NCBI RefSeq assembly: GCF_019219025.1
Contig: NZ_JAHUWN010000003.1
Span: 248,001 to 312,000 of the forward strand
Source of the DNA: Bacillus sp. sid0103
Lineage (GTDB): Bacteria; Bacillota; Bacilli; Bacillales_B; DSM-18226
Length of the DNA: 64,000 bases
Direction of reading: 5' to 3'
The position numbers were made by a program, and so were the translations under genes. The notes below the pieces were generated by a model. It did not search any database, had not been told where the DNA came from, and saw nothing but the letters and a program-made list of their open reading frames with translations. Positions 40,651 through 48,655 of this stretch are shown in pieces (positions within the stretch are counted from its first letter, which is position 1; every line of letters starts with the position of its first letter).

Positions 40651-40793
40651 GGAATTTCGCCCGTTGAATCTAAAAATTCGCTGATAGACTGAAAATTTTC
40701 CTATCGATTAAAAATTCGCTCATTAGTCCAAGAAATTCGCCCATTGAACGGAAAAATTCGCTCATTAAACTTCATAATTCGCTCATAAATAAA
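40651..40793. repeat. Degenerate tandem repeat array, AATTCGCTCATTA units
   Basis: About seven units of 20-26 bases, each beginning AATTCGC or a variant and continuing TCATT, CCATT or TGATA: clear starts at about 40654, 40675, 40713, 40734, 40755 and 40777. Units are too short and too degenerate for a CRISPR array. Such arrays occur between Bacillus genes; function unknown. Confidence 0.7.
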
Positions 40794-40821
40794 TTTTGTC
40801 CTCCAATAGGATACAAATTTT

Positions 40822-40856
40822 ATAAAAAAGACCCTTCCCAATAAGGAAGAGCCTCC
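40822..40856 (-). terminator. Terminator of proS
   Basis: On the minus strand GGCTCTTCC-TTATTG-GGAAGGGTC followed by TTTTTT, 13 bases after the stop. Confidence 0.75.
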
Positions 40857-40868
40857 GAAATGCTATTT

Positions 40869-42299
40869 TTAGTATGCTTTTGCCCAATAAACCATCTTGT
40901 CTGCATCATTTCCACAGCATACACACTTATCTGATACCTTTTCTTGCTCGAATGGCATACATCTTGATGTTGCCCCTGTATCTTCTTTGATTTTTTCCTC
41001 ACATGCTAACTCGCCACACCACATTGCCTTAATAAAACCTGGTTTAGCTTCGAGTGTTTCCTTTAACTCATCAAGTGTTAAAGCAACGGATGTTCTTTCT
41101 TCACGATGATTCAGTGCTTTATTATATAAATTTGTTTGAATGTCATCTAGTAATTCGACAAGCTTTGTTTCTAATTGATCCAATGGTACGAACACTTTCT
41201 CTAAAGTATCGCGTCTTACTAGGACCACTTGCTTGTTTTCAATATCTTTAGGACCAACCTCAAGACGGACTGGAATACCTTTCATTTCGTACTCATTGAA
41301 CTTCCAGCCTGGCTTTTTATCACTGGCATCGATGTCAACACGTGCAACTTTCCCAAGCGACTTTTTCAAATCATAGGCAAAATCAAGAACGCCTTCTTTA
41401 TGCTGTGCAATTGGCACAATCATGACTTGAGTTGGTGCTGCTTTTGGTGGAATTACTAGGCCGCGGTCGTCGCCGTGAACCATGATTAAGGCTCCGATAA
41501 TCCTTGTTGTAAAGCCCCAAGATGTTTGATGCACGTATTGTAGCTTTCCTTCTTTATCTGTGTATTGAATGTTAAACGCTTCCGCAAATCCAGTACCAAA
41601 GTGGTGAGACGTACCCGATTGCAAGGCTTTCCCATCATGCATTAAGCTTTCAATGGTAAAAGTAGCTTTTGCCCCGGCAAATTTTTCTTTTTCCGTTTTT
41701 TGTCCTTTTACAACAGGAATGGCTAGGATTTCTTCACATACAGCCGCATATACATTAAGCATTTTAATGGTTTCTTCCATTGCTTCTTCATCCGTTGCAT
41801 GTGCCGTATGGCCTTCCTGCCATAAAAACTCTAATGTCCGTAAGAATGGACGAGTTGTTTTCTCCCAACGGACAACGTTTGCCCATTGGTTATAGAGTTT
41901 TGGCAGATCACGGTAAGAATGAATAATGTTGCTATAATGCTCACAGAAAAGCACCTCTGATGTTGGACGGACCACTAAACGTTCTGCAAGTGGTTCAGAC
42001 CCGCCATGTGTAACCCACGCCACTTCAGGTGCGAAACCTTCAACGTGGTCTTTTTCTTTTTGGAGCAAGCTTTCAGGAATAAACAATGGCATATAAACAT
42101 TTTCATGCCCAGTTTCTTTAATGCGGCGATCGAGCTCATTTTTGATATTATCCCATAAAGCATAGCCATAAGGACGGATAATCATTGAACCACGAACGCT
42201 AGAATAATCAATCAAATCAGCTTTTGTAACGACATCTGTATACCACTGGGCGAAATCATCGTCCATCGCCGTAACATCTTTAACAAATTCTTTTGCCAT
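40869..42299 (-). CDS. proS: Prolyl-tRNA synthetase, archaeal/eukaryotic type
   Basis: A 476-residue class II synthetase of the short archaeal type (no editing insertion). Motif 2 is in the [27 protein letters not shown] stretch and motif 3 near [21 protein letters not shown]; the C-terminal zinc-binding-like domain has [23 protein letters not shown] and CVCCG. It charges tRNA-Pro. The ATG at 42299 is chosen because GAGGTG lies six bases before it and upstream residues are not part of the family. It lies behind a T-box leader. Confidence 0.95.
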   Translation of the reverse strand: MAKEFVKDVTAMDDDFAQWYTDVVTKADLIDYSSVRGSMIIRPYGYALWDNIKNELDRRIKETGHENVYMPLFIPESLLQKEKDHVEGFAPEVAWVTHGGSEPLAERLVVRPTSEVLFCEHYSNIIHSYRDLPKLYNQWANVVRWEKTTRPFLRTLEFLWQEGHTAHATDEEAMEETIKMLNVYAAVCEEILAIPVVKGQKTEKEKFAGAKATFTIESLMHDGKALQSGTSHHFGTGFAEAFNIQYTDKEGKLQYVHQTSWGFTTRIIGALIMVHGDDRGLVIPPKAAPTQVMIVPIAQHKEGVLDFAYDLKKSLGKVARVDIDASDKKPGWKFNEYEMKGIPVRLEVGPKDIENKQVVLVRRDTLEKVFVPLDQLETKLVELLDDIQTNLYNKALNHREERTSVALTLDELKETLEAKPGFIKAMWCGELACEEKIKEDTGATSRCMPFEQEKVSDKCVCCGNDADKMVYWAKAY

Positions 42300-42443
42300 G
42301 TTGGACACCTCATTCATTTTTTTAAATAAGGCTGTGTTAAACTGGGCTGTTGATTTCCGCTCCACTTGGCTACAAAATCAACAATGTTCTTTAACATAGC
42401 CTAAAATAAAGATACGGGCCCTTACCGCTTTTGAAACATAAAA

Positions 42444-42718
42444 AGGCCTTGATCCTAAAAAGGGACCAAGGCCTGGCGGTACCACCCTAAATTCATAAAG
42501 CAAAATGCTTTATACTCTTTCCATGATAACGGACATTATCCGCATGTATCTTCAAATTGATCCGATACAGAACTCAGGAGGCAGGTTCAAATGACCGTCT
42601 TAAGAAACCTCACACCTTTGGTTTCCTCTCTTGGTAAGACCACTTCACTTTACTAATCCCCGTCACAGTTTCAATAGTATTTTTTGAAAATTATATATTT
42701 CAAAATAGAAAAAGTCAA
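42444..42718 (-). promoter_or_regulatory. T-box leader of proS with promoter
   Basis: A TTGACT (42713-42718), 17 bases, TATAAT (42690-42695) promoter starts the leader. The T-box AGGGTGGTACCGC is at 42476-42488 (reverse complement) and the terminator AGGCCTTGGTCC/GGATCAAGGCCT with T-run is at 42444-42474. Stem I with AGAGAGG is near 42620-42635. A CCT triplet in GAACCTGC (42581-42588) is a plausible proline specifier. Uncharged tRNA-Pro should prevent termination. Confidence 0.92.
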
Positions 42719-42829
42719 TTTATTTATGGAATATTTTGCTGATGTGAGCAAAATGCCATCGAACTCCCTTTCGTCGAGAGGTTAAATCGGTTAAAATGCT
42801 AATAATCAGAAAAAAACGGGGTGGTTCAC

Positions 42830-42961
42830 ATGGAAAAAGAGAAAGATGATCTTCAAAAAGAAGAGGAAGAAAAAGAATTTTTGCTTGAATATATTAAGAT
42901 GCAAAATGAAGCGATGAAAAGAATTTATAAAAATTCCTTAGATAAAGAAAATAAAGAATAG
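42830..42961 (+). CDS. Small charged protein, 43 residues
   Basis: A 43-residue protein, very rich in Glu and Lys (DDLQKEEEEKEFLLEYIKM), predicted as one long helix or coiled coil. The ATG follows GGGGTGG. Codon use is normal for the genome. Function unknown; no operon partner. Confidence 0.6.
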   Translation: MEKEKDDLQKEEEEKEFLLEYIKMQNEAMKRIYKNSLDKENKE

Positions 42962-43112
42962 CCGAATCTCCTTAAAATACTCATCCGTTAACTACCTCAA
43001 TATTATTCATAAAACGTTCATATAAATCACTGAATATACAAATTTGAATCGGATATTTGCATTTATAATACTCTTATGGTGTTAATCATTTATACATAAG
43101 AGGAGATAAAAT

Positions 43113-44006
43113 ATGAATCTATTTGCGATTATTTCGGCAATTATTGTTGCCATCGGGACCGGATATTCAATCTATTCTGTTTACCGTAATAAAAATAAAC
43201 TAGCTAACACATCTGGGATGATGATAAGCATAGTCATTGCCGTTATTACTGGTCTCCTAACTGGCAGTACCATTGGAATCATTTCTGGTGAGACATTTCT
43301 AGTCGTCGGAGTCAGTATGATTATTGGTTTTGTCATCGGTTTTTTAGCTGGACACCCCGTTGGGATATTGGCCATCCTAATGGCTTCTATATCTGGATTA
43401 ATGGGCGGAATCATTGGAGCCATTCTTGGTGTCTTCCTTCAGTTTATCAACCCCACTATTTTACTTGGAATTTTGTTAGGATTTTATATTTTAATTATCG
43501 GATTCGTTATTATGTTTATATTCGTAGAATCCAATAATAAAGTAACGATTGATACACAGGAACTCTCCCCCTTTGCAATCATTGCTGGAGGAGTAGTACT
43601 GGTATCGCTGTTTCTATTTATGTATAGCAGTGATTTAGTGGAAATTCCAGGCCAAAGTAAAACAACGCAAACTAAATCGGCACAGACAGCGACTAGTCTA
43701 GAGACTCCCAAAATGGAAATTGATGTAACCCAAGAAAGCAAGCCACTTGTTAAAATGAAAGTAATGACACAGGGATACTCCCCTAATGTGATTCGGGTCA
43801 AAAAAGGGGTGCCTGTTGAACTAGAAATAAACAATCCACTTGATAGTAGTAATTGTATTTCCACCTTTATGATTCCTGATTTTAATATAAACAATGTCAA
43901 CTTAAAAACTGGTACAACAAATCTAACCTTCACTCCTGATAAAACAGGCGAATATACATTTAGCTGCGGGATGCAAATGTTTAAAGGGACGATTATTGTA
44001 GAGTAA
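43113..44006 (+). CDS. Membrane protein with C-terminal cupredoxin domain
   Basis: A 297-residue fusion. Residues 1-170 form six to seven membrane helices rich in Gly/Ile, with no motif I recognise. A linker (about 178-205) leads to an extracellular cupredoxin domain with the copper-site elements SSNCISTFMIP and the C-terminal YTFSCGMQMFKGTI, so Cys, Cys and Met ligands are present. A role in copper handling at the cell surface is likely. It has an AGAGGAG site. Confidence 0.75.
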   Translation: MNLFAIISAIIVAIGTGYSIYSVYRNKNKLANTSGMMISIVIAVITGLLTGSTIGIISGETFLVVGVSMIIGFVIGFLAGHPVGILAILMASISGLMGGIIGAILGVFLQFINPTILLGILLGFYILIIGFVIMFIFVESNNKVTIDTQELSPFAIIAGGVVLVSLFLFMYSSDLVEIPGQSKTTQTKSAQTATSLETPKMEIDVTQESKPLVKMKVMTQGYSPNVIRVKKGVPVELEINNPLDSSNCISTFMIPDFNINNVNLKTGTTNLTFTPDKTGEYTFSCGMQMFKGTIIVE

Positions 44007-44056
44007 GCATATCAAAAAGCACACGAGATTGATTCGTGTGCTTTTACATTATGAAT

Positions 44057-44590
44057 CTATTCAAATATGTTTTCTGCTTGCCGTTTCTTTCGCTTATTTT
44101 CATCAGAGAGAACTTTAATCGAAAGATAAATACCCGTGCCAGTTAAAATCATCAAGGCAACCGCAATTAAATCTATTAACCATTTTACATTTGTATTCCC
44201 AATTCTACCTTCATGCAGGCCACGGATTGTGGACATAATCGAACCTTGACCCATCCCTTGTCCGCGGAAACCTTCAGGAAGGTTTCCATTGCCTCCAAAT
44301 CCACGCTGCCCTTGAAATTGATCATTTCCGTTTGTTCCGTTCTGACCATTAGCTTGTCCTCTAAATTGGCCAGAATTTTGTTCATTTCCTTGCATAAAAC
44401 CACCATTCATTCCTTGTGAACGTTGTCCTTGGTTAAATTGACCGGGTTGGAAATTCCCGCGCATGCCTTCCATTTGTGTTTGGCCAATTAACCAAGGTTC
44501 ATTCATCAGCAGGCCTGTTAAGGACTCAATAAAGATGAAAATGGAGGCTATCAAGCCAATCCAAAGATGTGCCCTTCTCGTTTTTTTCAT
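44057..44590 (-). CDS. PepSY-associated membrane protein with Gln/Gly/Met-rich loop
   Basis: A 177-residue protein with two membrane helices (about 8-28 and 138-157) joined by a low-complexity extracellular loop rich in Gly, Gln, Asn and Met (for example NFQPGQFNQGQRSQGMNGG). The N-terminal RRAHLWIGLIASIFIFIESLTGLLM block and the final helix match the PepSY-associated TM family. Met-rich loops can bind copper, and a cupredoxin fusion gene lies next door, so a metal or redox role is suggested. AAGGGAG site before the ATG. Confidence 0.72.
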   Translation of the reverse strand: MKKTRRAHLWIGLIASIFIFIESLTGLLMNEPWLIGQTQMEGMRGNFQPGQFNQGQRSQGMNGGFMQGNEQNSGQFRGQANGQNGTNGNDQFQGQRGFGGNGNLPEGFRGQGMGQGSIMSTIRGLHEGRIGNTNVKWLIDLIAVALMILTGTGIYLSIKVLSDENKRKKRQAENIFE

Positions 44591-44905
44591 TTTAAGGAAT
44601 TCTCCCTTCAGTTTTACATGTCGTAAAGTGTTGTGTTCAATTTATTGATATCAAACACATTATGAAGGGCTTTCCTTAAGATTTTCTTAAGAATCAGATG
44701 CTTGAACCGACACTATTTCATAAGACTCTGTTAAACTGCCCGGTGTTTTCCCCTCCAGGCACTCAGCACCGTGCGGGCGGTCAGGGTCCCTCGGCGCATG
44801 ACGTGCCTGATGGGACCCGCTTTTCCCGCAGGAGTCTCACGACTTCCGATACAATCAACATTGTGGAAAAATCAACAATTGCCTTTCATAGAAAAAACCC
44901 AAAAA
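44591..44905. other. Intergenic region with an inverted GC-rich repeat and a terminator
   Basis: No gene. Bases 44754-44860 hold a second, inverted copy of the GC-rich repeat seen at 31418-31548. The minus-strand terminator of the sensor kinase starts at 44891. Confidence 0.65.
44754..44860 (-). repeat. Dispersed GC-rich intergenic repeat, copy 2
   Basis: On the minus strand it contains CGGAAGTCGTGAGACTCCTG followed by CGGGAAAAGCGGG, sharing GAGACTCCTGCGGGA with the copy at 31418-31548. The other parts differ, so the two belong to one loose family. Confidence 0.65.
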
Positions 44906-44924
44906 TCAATTTTTTTGGGTCCTT
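44889..44924 (-). terminator. Terminator of the sensor kinase gene
   Basis: On the minus strand ACCCAAAAA ... TTTTTGGGT followed by TTTTTTC; it overlaps the last codons of the kinase gene. Confidence 0.6.
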
Positions 44925-46168
44925 GGAAAAATAATTTCAATTGTTGTTCCTTTGCCGAGGGTGCTATGCACCTTGGTCTTACCATGATGTTTCTCGATAA
45001 TCCATTTCGCAATCGATAGACCTAATCCAGTACCTTCTGCAGCAGTCCTTGCTTTATCACTCTGATAGAAACGATCAAAGATTTTTGGAATATCATTTTC
45101 AGGAATCCCGATTCCGGTATCCTTTATTTTAAAAAAGATGGAAGAGTGATTTTGTGAACATGAAAGCAGTATTTTCCCGCCCTCTTTGGTATATTTCATA
45201 GCATTGTCCAATAAAATGACGATTAACTGATGAATACGTGCTTTATCAGCAAAAAATCTAACAGGTTCAGCTTCTAGCAATTGGAGGGACTTATCTTGAT
45301 ACAGTGCAATTTCCTCGTAATGTTGTAGAATCTCTTTCAAAAGTTCGTCAAGTTGAAATACTTCCTTCTTGACTTCAATTTGATCAGAATCCGATCGCGC
45401 CAGTGTTAATAAGTTCGTCACTAATTTAGAAAGTCGTCTTGATTCATTTGAAATGGTTGAGACGTCAATAATTTTTTCCTGGATGGTTGCATTAGGGGCT
45501 CTAAATAGTAAATCCGTTTTTGCTTGGATGACCGCTAATGGTGTCCGTAACTCATGCGATGCATCGGACACAAACTCTGTTTGCTTATGCCAGGCTTTTT
45601 TTATGGGGACAAGTGCTCTTCCTGCTAAAAAATACCCAGAAGCGACTGCACAAATGATTCCAACCCCCATACCAATTAACATAATCAACAATAGCCTGTC
45701 CAATAATTCTTGTTCCGAGTTAACATTGCGGATGAATTGAACGGTTATTTTTCCTAACTGAGGATGATTTACTTCAAAAGCAATATACCTAAACGAGAAA
45801 TGTTCTACATCCACGTCCGTTAACGTATTTAATTCTGTTGGACGGATCCGTTTCTCATTATCTGCGAAAATCTCCGCATCTCGGTTTTGTTCCAATAAAA
45901 GCTGATTGTTTTTATCCCAGAGTAGGGTTAAAATCCGTGGATCTCTCCTAATAAATCTTGGAAATTGCCCCCCATTCCCCTCATGAACTTCACCTGGTCC
46001 AGCCAGCAGCTGTTGAAAATGTTCAATCGATTCCAGCAGTGATTGGTTAACATCTTTATATAATTTATTATCTGTGTAAAAATAAATGACGGTTCCAAGG
46101 ATGCTAATAAGGACGATAAATACTAATGAATTAAGAAATGTCAATTTAATAAGTGTCTGCCGAAACAT
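44906..46168 (-). CDS. Two-component sensor histidine kinase
   Basis: A 420-residue membrane kinase. Two membrane helices (about 9-30 and 158-178) enclose an extracellular sensing domain of 130 residues. The H-box FVSDASHELRTPLAVIQAK (phospho-His), N-box LLDNAMKYTKEGG, G1 DTGIGIP, F-box and G2 GTGLGLSIAKWI are complete. Signal unknown; the adjacent PepSY and cupredoxin genes make an envelope or metal signal plausible. It starts 8 bases after the response regulator gene. Confidence 0.94.
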   Translation of the reverse strand: MFRQTLIKLTFLNSLVFIVLISILGTVIYFYTDNKLYKDVNQSLLESIEHFQQLLAGPGEVHEGNGGQFPRFIRRDPRILTLLWDKNNQLLLEQNRDAEIFADNEKRIRPTELNTLTDVDVEHFSFRYIAFEVNHPQLGKITVQFIRNVNSEQELLDRLLLIMLIGMGVGIICAVASGYFLAGRALVPIKKAWHKQTEFVSDASHELRTPLAVIQAKTDLLFRAPNATIQEKIIDVSTISNESRRLSKLVTNLLTLARSDSDQIEVKKEVFQLDELLKEILQHYEEIALYQDKSLQLLEAEPVRFFADKARIHQLIVILLDNAMKYTKEGGKILLSCSQNHSSIFFKIKDTGIGIPENDIPKIFDRFYQSDKARTAAEGTGLGLSIAKWIIEKHHGKTKVHSTLGKGTTIEIIFPRTQKN

Positions 46169-46176
46169 TTGTACTC

Positions 46177-46848
46177 CTATTCTTCGTTTAACATATAGCC
46201 AACGCCACGAATGGTTTTAATAACAGTATGGTAACCTGATGGTTCTAGTTTTTTTCGAAGATGGTGCATGAATACCTCAACAATTGCGATGGTTGTATCT
46301 GAATCAAAGCCCCATACCCGGTCATAGATTTGTTCTTTTGTAAGAATTGCCCCTTTATTTTGAATTAGAAATTCTAGCAGTTCGTATTGCTTTGCCGTGA
46401 GTTTTATTTGAGAGCCATCAACAACAATGTCTCTTTCCTTTCCTAACAATTCGATCCCGCGATACTGAATTGTTTGATTGGTTGTTAAGCTTCCGCTTCT
46501 TCTTAACAAGGCACGGATTCTGGCCTTTAACTCTGCAGCTTGGAACGGCTTCACTAAATAATCATCACCGCCGCTATCGAGTCCCTGGACCCGATCTTCG
46601 AGCGAATCTCTAGCAGTAAGGAACAGGACTGGTATTTTTAAGCCTTCCTTCCGAATCGTTCGTAACACTTCAAATCCATCGATTTCAGGAATCATGACAT
46701 CTAACACAATCACATCATGTATATTCTGCATCGCCAAAAACAAGGCGTCCTCTCCATTGGTTGCTTGATCCACTTCAAACTCATCCGATAAAAGCTGAAC
46801 AATTGAATCTAATAATGACAAATTATCCTCAACAACTAATATACGCAT
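46177..46848 (-). CDS. OmpR-family response regulator
   Basis: A 223-residue regulator: receiver domain with phospho-acceptor Asp51 in VIVLDVMIPEIDGFE, Thr in LFLTARD and Lys in DYLVKPF, then a winged-helix output domain (about 127-223, ending IKTIRGVGYMLNEE). Partner of the kinase in the same operon. ATAGGAGAG site before the ATG. Confidence 0.95.
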   Translation of the reverse strand: MRILVVEDNLSLLDSIVQLLSDEFEVDQATNGEDALFLAMQNIHDVIVLDVMIPEIDGFEVLRTIRKEGLKIPVLFLTARDSLEDRVQGLDSGGDDYLVKPFQAAELKARIRALLRRSGSLTTNQTIQYRGIELLGKERDIVVDGSQIKLTAKQYELLEFLIQNKGAILTKEQIYDRVWGFDSDTTIAIVEVFMHHLRKKLEPSGYHTVIKTIRGVGYMLNEE

Positions 46849-46905
46849 ATCTATCTCTCCTATTTATAAAAAGGAATATATTATAACGGTAATTATATAG
46901 CAAAG

Positions 46906-46940
46906 AAAGCGATCGCAACATCCTTACGATCGCTTTTTCC
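46906..46940 (-). terminator. Terminator downstream of the adaptor gene
   Basis: AAAGCGATCG ... CGATCGCTTT perfect 10-bp arms followed on the minus strand by CTTTGC; with T-run on the plus side. Separates the adaptor gene from the two-component operon. Confidence 0.7.
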
Positions 46941-47005
46941 ATTTCACTCATGCTTCTAAAAATGAGTCATTCTCCCTGCTCGGTCATCAGAAAGATTACT
47001 TCCCT

Positions 47006-47968
47006 TTAGTTTCTATTTTTTCCGCCAAATTGTCCACTTCCATTTCTGTACATCCCGCCTGCATTACCAAAGCCGCCGATGCCAGTTCCAAAACCGCTCC
47101 TTTGCAACGTGCCTTCTGAATTGGTTGAGGTACTTGCCTTTGCTAGTTTTGGCAATTGAAGAGTCTCACCTTCTTTGACGCCCTTCGTGATCTCCACGTA
47201 ATCTTCATTGGCCAGTCCTGTTTCGACTGTTTTATGCTCATTTCCAGTACCTGATCCAGTGGAAGTAACCATCACATATTTTTGATCATTGGAACTGTAA
47301 ATGGCGTCAAGTGGTACATATAGTACATTTTCCTTACTTTCGGTAAGAATACTAGCTTCTGCGCTCATTCCTACCATTAATTGATCTGGTTTATTGATGT
47401 GTATAGTGACACCGAATGTAGACACACCATTTGAAGCTGTTCCCTCATCCGCAATCGCTGTCACTTTACCCGCGAAGGTTTTGTCAGGGAACGAATTAAC
47501 TTTTACGCTTACCGCTTGACCTTTCTTGATTTTTGAAATATCCAGCTCATCAATTTGAACCACCGTTTGTAAGTCCTTATAATTGGTAACATGGGCGACA
47601 ACTTGTCCGCTCGTTACGCGCTCACCTGCGGTAACTGAAATAGTCGTAATCACACCAGCAGCTGTAGCTGTCACAGGGTCACTTCCATCCGTAAAAGTGA
47701 TTAATTCATCTCCTTTATTTACTTGCTCTCCAGCCTCAACTAACACTTCATCTATTTCTTTGTTATTAAGCTTGGATTTAATGTCTTCGCTCGTTACCGC
47801 TTGAACTGTTCCCGAACCGCTGATATTGACCTTCAATGTTCCTTTTTGTACAAGGGCTGTTCGGCCTGGTGCGGACACAGCTTTAGTTGTTAATTTCGAG
47901 GTAAACCATTGATAGCCGACAAAACCTATGACTAGACAGCCGAATAAAATGATAATCCATTTTTTCAT
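47006..47968 (-). CDS. HlyD/MacA-type efflux periplasmic adaptor protein, orphan
   Basis: A 320-residue membrane-fusion protein: an N-terminal membrane anchor (residues 3-20), a split biotinyl-lipoyl-like domain (EVLVEAGEQVNKGDELITF, then TTISVTAGERVTSGQVV), a beta-barrel domain and a membrane-proximal domain. It lacks a long alpha hairpin. The C-terminal 35 residues are Gly/Met/Asn-rich (GFGTGIGGFGNAGGMYRNG). Related YknX/MacA adaptors work with an ATPase and permease, but none is adjacent. The ATG at 47968 is chosen because AAAGGAG lies eight bases upstream. Confidence 0.87.
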   Translation of the reverse strand: MKKWIIILFGCLVIGFVGYQWFTSKLTTKAVSAPGRTALVQKGTLKVNISGSGTVQAVTSEDIKSKLNNKEIDEVLVEAGEQVNKGDELITFTDGSDPVTATAAGVITTISVTAGERVTSGQVVAHVTNYKDLQTVVQIDELDISKIKKGQAVSVKVNSFPDKTFAGKVTAIADEGTASNGVSTFGVTIHINKPDQLMVGMSAEASILTESKENVLYVPLDAIYSSNDQKYVMVTSTGSGTGNEHKTVETGLANEDYVEITKGVKEGETLQLPKLAKASTSTNSEGTLQRSGFGTGIGGFGNAGGMYRNGSGQFGGKNRN

Positions 47969-48105
47969 CTTACGTTCTCCTTTTTTGATCCTTTCCATCT
48001 CCCTGGGACAGCATATTTTTTTAGAATAGCTATATTATTATCTCCTTTCCTTAACTTTTCCTTAAAAGATTGATAAAACAGTGATTGTCCGAACATGATT
48101 ATGGA

Positions 48106-48166
48106 TTGACACCCATTTTTATTTACTTTATAGTTTAACAAGTGAATAGTTAAACAGTTTAACTAT
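48106..48166 (+). promoter_or_regulatory. Promoter and MarR-type operator of the marR-mmpl operon
   Basis: TTGACA (48106-48111), 17 bases, TATAGT (48129-48134). The perfect palindrome ATAGTTAAAC-A-GTTTAACTAT (48146-48166) sits just downstream of the start point, and a further half site AGTTTAAC (48132-48139) overlaps the -10. This suits autorepression by the MarR protein encoded next. Confidence 0.8.
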
Positions 48167-48193
48167 TTTTATAAAAATGAGGTGAAATCAATC

Positions 48194-48655
48194 ATGGATA
48201 AAAACATCATCCAAGAGTTAATCGACCGTTATGTGACCGTTTCTTTTCAAGTCCACAAAAAAGCAGAATATTTAATCAAGGGGCAAATTGGTGACGATCT
48301 CACAAACGATCAGCATTACATATTAAGGTATATTCATCAAGCAAAGGAATGTACATCCACAGAGCTCGCTGATGCATTTGAGGTCAATAAAAGTGCCATC
48401 ACTGCCATCATTAATCGGATGGCAGACCGAGGACTCATAGAAAGAACGCGTGATGAAAACGACCGCAGGGTGGTTTACTTAACACTAACAAATGAAGGTT
48501 ACACACTTTACGAGAATTGCCAAGAGAAAGTTCAATTGCTTGTTGAATCAATTATTACCCAATTTGATCAATCCGAAATTACTGCTTTTATCAATACCTA
48601 TGAAAAATTGGCACAGATTTTAATCAACAAGAAAAAAGATGAACTGGGGGAATAA
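48194..48655 (+). CDS. MarR family transcriptional regulator
   Basis: A 153-residue winged-helix regulator: helices around STELADAFEVNKSAITAIINRMADRGLI and the wing RTRDENDRRVVYLTLT. It should repress its own operon through the palindrome just upstream until a ligand binds. The ATG at 48194 follows GAGGTG; the GTG four codons earlier is rejected. Its TAA is directly followed by the ATG of the MMPL transporter gene, as in the ydgG-ydgH pair of B. subtilis. Confidence 0.93.
   Translation: MDKNIIQELIDRYVTVSFQVHKKAEYLIKGQIGDDLTNDQHYILRYIHQAKECTSTELADAFEVNKSAITAIINRMADRGLIERTRDENDRRVVYLTLTNEGYTLYENCQEKVQLLVESIITQFDQSEITAFINTYEKLAQILINKKKDELGE

Larger units (their letters stand above)
40559..40868. 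other. Intergenic region with an AATTCGC repeat array and ProRS terminator
   Basis: No gene. A degenerate tandem array (40651-40793) and a minus-strand hairpin GGCTCTTCC/GGAAGGGTC with T-run (40822-40855), the terminator of proS. Confidence 0.7.

Noticed and set aside
40651..40793. AATTCGC array as a CRISPR array
   Set aside because: Units are too short, unequal and degenerate, there are no spacers of constant length and no cas genes.
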